Assembly: GCA_028292225.1 (NCBI GenBank)
Contig: JAQGMV010000186.1
Location: 1 to 37,897 of the forward strand
Length of the DNA stretch: 37,897 nt
Direction: 5' to 3'
From: Betaproteobacteria bacterium
Lineage (GTDB): Bacteria > Pseudomonadota > Gammaproteobacteria > Burkholderiales > SG8-41
Below the pieces are notes generated by a model. The model was not told where the DNA came from, did not search any database, and saw only the letters and a program-made list of their open reading frames with translations. Made by a program: the position numbers and the translations under genes. Positions within the stretch are counted from its first letter, which is position 1, and each line of letters starts with the position of its first letter. Shown in pieces: positions 35,377-37,897 of the stretch.

Positions 35377-36326
35377 GGGGATACCACCGCTTTGAGAAAG
35401 CCCTCGGGCCGGTCGCGCGTAAGCTCGAGCGCGCGGCCGAGTTCGTCGAGGCCGAAGCGATGGGTGTAGAGCCGCGACGGATCGAGGATGCCCGCGCTCA
35501 TCAGCTCGACTGCCCCGCGCATGCCTTCGACGTACGCTCGAGGGTCGCGCTCGTGCGCATTGACGACGTCGATCCCGCGCCAGTTCCACATCTGCATGTC
35601 GACCTGGCGCGGTCCGTCCTGGTGATAGCCGGCGATGACCAGCCGGCCGCGCTCCGCCATGAGCTCGCCGGCGAGATCCAGCGGCCATTGCAGACCGACC
35701 GCTTCGATGACGCGCTCGCACCAGCGGCCATCGGTGAGCCGCTTCACCTCTTCGAGGATCCGCCAGTGGTCGTCCATGACTATCGCGTCGGCCGCACCGA
35801 GCTCGCGCGCGACGTCGAGCGCGAAGCGCCTGCGCGAGATCGCGATCACGCGAGCGCCCGCATGTGAGGCGAGGCGCGTCAAGATCGCACCGAGAAAGCC
35901 GATCCCGACGATCGCAACGGTCTGCCCCGGTTCGATCCCGCTGCGGCGGAAGATGTTATAGGCACAGCCCAGCGGCTCGCCCGGCACATCCGCACCGGCT
36001 AGAGATTCGGGCAGCGGGACGACGGCGTTCGCCTCCGCGACGTCGTATTCGGCGTGGGCGCGGTAGGTCAGCGCCGCGACGCGCTCGCCTAGCTTCAAGT
36101 GCGTCACGTCCTCACCGAGCGCCGCAACTCGCCCCCAGCCTTCGTGGCCGGGAGCGCCCGGAGGCTGCGGATAGTCGAACCACGAGCGGCCTTCCCATAA
36201 GGGAATGCTCGACGCACACACGCCCGAGCCTTCGAGCTGCAGCAGCACCTGGCCCGGTCCCGGCTGCGGGCGCTCGACCGTGCGCAGCCTCGCCTCGCCC
36301 GGGGCGGCTATGACGCTCGCACGCAT
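35373..36326 (-). CDS. zinc-type medium-chain dehydrogenase
   Basis: 317 residues starting MRASVIAAPGEARLRTV. The candidate catalytic-zinc residues Cys37 (GVCASS) and His61-Glu62 (GHEGWG) are present, the EPLGC motif is at 117-121, and the coenzyme motif is GIGFLG (141-146). The four-Cys structural-zinc loop of classical ADH is absent. It may act on a sugar or polyol. The GGGGGAG sequence 8 nt before the ATG decides the start against a GTG at 36383 that would overlap the epimerase gene. Confidence 0.87.
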   Translation of the reverse strand: MRASVIAAPGEARLRTVERPQPGPGQVLLQLEGSGVCASSIPLWEGRSWFDYPQPPGAPGHEGWGRVAALGEDVTHLKLGERVAALTYRAHAEYDVAEANAVVPLPESLAGADVPGEPLGCAYNIFRRSGIEPGQTVAIVGIGFLGAILTRLASHAGARVIAISRRRFALDVARELGAADAIVMDDHWRILEEVKRLTDGRWCERVIEAVGLQWPLDLAGELMAERGRLVIAGYHQDGPRQVDMQMWNWRGIDVVNAHERDPRAYVEGMRGAVELMSAGILDPSRLYTHRFGLDELGRALELTRDRPEGFLKAVVSP

Positions 36327-36372
36327 GCGACGACTCCCCCGGTGCGGCTGCCGGGCAGCCGATGCGTCGGGC

Positions 36373-37485
36373 TCATCGCGCACCCTGCGCGTGGCCCTGG
36401 ATTTCGGATTCGGCGAGCGCGAGCGCGTGGCCGGCGGATACCGGGGTCGGCGTGCGTGCTTCCCGCAACCATCGATACAGGCGCTCGACGCCTACCCTCA
36501 CGCCGACTTTAGGCCGCCAGCCGGTGGCCTGCTGGAAGCGGCTCGTGTCCGACACGTAATAGCGCTGATCGCCGGTGCGCCAGCGCTGGAAGTTCACCTC
36601 CGGCCGCGCCCCGTGCAGCGCTTCGATGCAGTCGAGCAGCTCGAGAAGACTGATGACGTTCCGGGGCCCGCCGCCGATGTTGAACGCCTGCCCCGCGAGC
36701 CTCGCGATGTTGCGCTCCGCCAGCAGGAAGGCGTCGACCAGATCGTCGACGAAGAGGATGTCGCGCACCTGCATGCCGTCGCCGTAGAGGGTGATCGGCG
36801 CGCGCTCGAGCGCACGCAGCAGAAAGTGGGCGACCCAGCCCTGGTCTTCGGTGCCGAACTGGTGCGGTCCGTAAATGCAGCTCATGCGAAACACGACCGT
36901 CGCGATGCCGTAAGTGCGGGCGTAGTCGCGCACATACTGGTCCGCCGTGCCTTTGGAGCAGCCGTAGGGGCTGTGGAAGTCCAGCGGCCGCGTCTCGCTG
37001 ATGCCGTGCGCCGCCACCGCCTCGGACACCGGACGGTACTGGTTCGCACGCAGCACGAGGGCAACATCGTCCAGCTCGCCATACACCTTGTTCGTCGAGG
37101 TCATGAACACCGGCGGCGGCGATGCCTGCGCCCGGACGGCTTCGAGCACATTGAGGGTGCCCAGCGCGTTGATCGTGAAGTCTTCGCGCGGATCGGTGAG
37201 GCTGGTGGTGACAGCCACCTGCGCCGCGAAGTGAAAGACGCGTGAACACCGCGCCACCGCGTCGGCCACCGCGTCCGCATCGCGGATGTCGGCCAGCTGA
37301 ACCTGGAGGCCGCGCGGGTGCGCATCCTTGAGCCACTGGAGGTTGTGCTCCACGCCGGGACGAGAGAGGTTGTCGAACAGCAGGACCGGCACCTTGGCAC
37401 CGAGCAGGCGGTGCGCGAGATTCGATCCGACGAAGCCCGCGCCACCGGTGACGAGCACCGGGCGCACATCGTTGGCGCGGCTCAT
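36373..37485 (-). CDS. NAD-dependent epimerase/dehydratase, CDP-paratose 2-epimerase-like
   Basis: 370 residues of the extended SDR family: NAD motif GGAGFVGS (14-21), active-site STNKVYGE (130-137) and Tyr174-x3-Lys178 in PYGCSKGTADQY. The STNKVYG and PYGCSKG pair is characteristic of CDP-paratose 2-epimerase (RfbE/TyvE) relatives, but this alone does not fix the nucleotide or sugar. The ATG overlaps the upstream gene's stop as ATGA, and the C-terminal 20 residues form a variable tail. Confidence 0.88.
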   Translation of the reverse strand: MSRANDVRPVLVTGGAGFVGSNLAHRLLGAKVPVLLFDNLSRPGVEHNLQWLKDAHPRGLQVQLADIRDADAVADAVARCSRVFHFAAQVAVTTSLTDPREDFTINALGTLNVLEAVRAQASPPPVFMTSTNKVYGELDDVALVLRANQYRPVSEAVAAHGISETRPLDFHSPYGCSKGTADQYVRDYARTYGIATVVFRMSCIYGPHQFGTEDQGWVAHFLLRALERAPITLYGDGMQVRDILFVDDLVDAFLLAERNIARLAGQAFNIGGGPRNVISLLELLDCIEALHGARPEVNFQRWRTGDQRYYVSDTSRFQQATGWRPKVGVRVGVERLYRWLREARTPTPVSAGHALALAESEIQGHAQGAR

Positions 37486-37897
37486 ATCGCCAGCCCGCGC
37501 GCGCTGAGTTCCGCGCTTGCCTGCGCCACGCGATCCACCGCCGCCTGGCCTTCCAGCCATGCGGCCAGCTCCAGAAGACCCTCGTCCAGCGTGACCTGCG
37601 GCTGGTAGCCCAGCACGTCGCGAGCGTGCGTGATGTCCGCATAGCAATGGCGGATGTCCCCGACCCGGTACTTGCCGGTAATCTGCGGTTCCAGATGCGG
37701 CTTGTTGACCACCTGGGCCACGCGTTGCGCGATGTCGCGCACCGACAGGGCCGTGCCGCTGCCCACGTTGAACACGTGACCGCTTGCTTGCGGCACCCGC
37801 AGCGCCAGCGAACAGGCCCTCGCGATGTCGTACACGCTCACGAAGTCACGCTGTTGATGACCGTCCTCGAAGATCGTGGGTGCACTGTTGTTCAGCA
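37482..37897 (-). CDS. NAD-dependent epimerase/dehydratase (5' end cut by window edge)
   Basis: The C-terminal 138 residues of a second extended SDR: IFEDGHQQRDFVSVYDIARAC, then NVGSGTALSVRDIAQ and YRVGDIRHCYADITHARDVLGY, the sugar-binding part of UDP/dTDP-sugar epimerases and dehydratases. The frame is open to the right edge, so the true start and NAD motif are outside. It is the earliest cassette gene visible and is coupled to the next by ATGA. Confidence 0.88.
   Translation of the reverse strand, partial: LNNSAPTIFEDGHQQRDFVSVYDIARACSLALRVPQASGHVFNVGSGTALSVRDIAQRVAQVVNKPHLEPQITGKYRVGDIRHCYADITHARDVLGYQPQVTLDEGLLELAAWLEGQAAVDRVAQASAELSARGLAI

Overview
The window is a GC-rich, gene-dense stretch of a betaproteobacterial chromosome. 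I infer this from the gene order ndk-rlmN-pilW-rodZ-ispG-hisS-yfgM-bamB-der-hfq-hflX-hflK-hflC-DUF2065-hisZ, a classic betaproteobacterial housekeeping block, and from a Bug/TctC-type binding protein, a family typical of this class. I cannot name genus or species. There are no rRNA or tRNA genes, CRISPR arrays, transposases or phage genes that I can see.

Region 1 (1-13589, all minus strand) is the housekeeping block. Transcription runs from ndk (right) to hisZ (left, cut by the window edge). It joins RNA modification (RlmN), type IV pilus assembly (PilW), cell shape (RodZ), isoprenoid synthesis (IspG), histidyl-tRNA synthetase and its HisZ paralogue, outer-membrane assembly (BamB, YfgM), ribosome GTPases (Der, HflX), the RNA chaperone Hfq and the HflKC membrane-protease regulator. 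Many junctions overlap as ATGA or nearly so. Region 2 (13689-17804, minus) holds tilS, accA and a gamma-glutamyltranspeptidase.

Region 3 (17884-28941, both strands) is accessory. It has a two-TM protein of unknown function, an orphan TctC receptor, an MFS carrier, a DUF1932-type dehydrogenase, a class III cyclase fused to an FHA domain, a protein-isoaspartate methyltransferase homologue, a NYN RNase-like protein, small membrane and secreted proteins, a FlK-like thioesterase, a small conserved-looking ORF followed by a strong hairpin, a luciferase-like flavin oxidoreductase and a divergent Nramp transporter.

Region 4 (29049 to the right edge, minus) is a tightly packed cassette of at least nine genes. 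In transcription order these are two SDR sugar epimerases (the first truncated), a zinc-type dehydrogenase, a Gfo/Idh/MocA oxidoreductase, a GT4 glycosyltransferase, three tandem CgeB-like glycosyltransferases and a CmoB-like methyltransferase. It looks like a complete route for making, transferring and methylating an unusual sugar with no obvious export machinery. It is the best candidate here for an undescribed system.

Two loci carry degenerate 7-nt periodic repeats: an inverted pair between bamB and der, and an in-frame run inside tilS.
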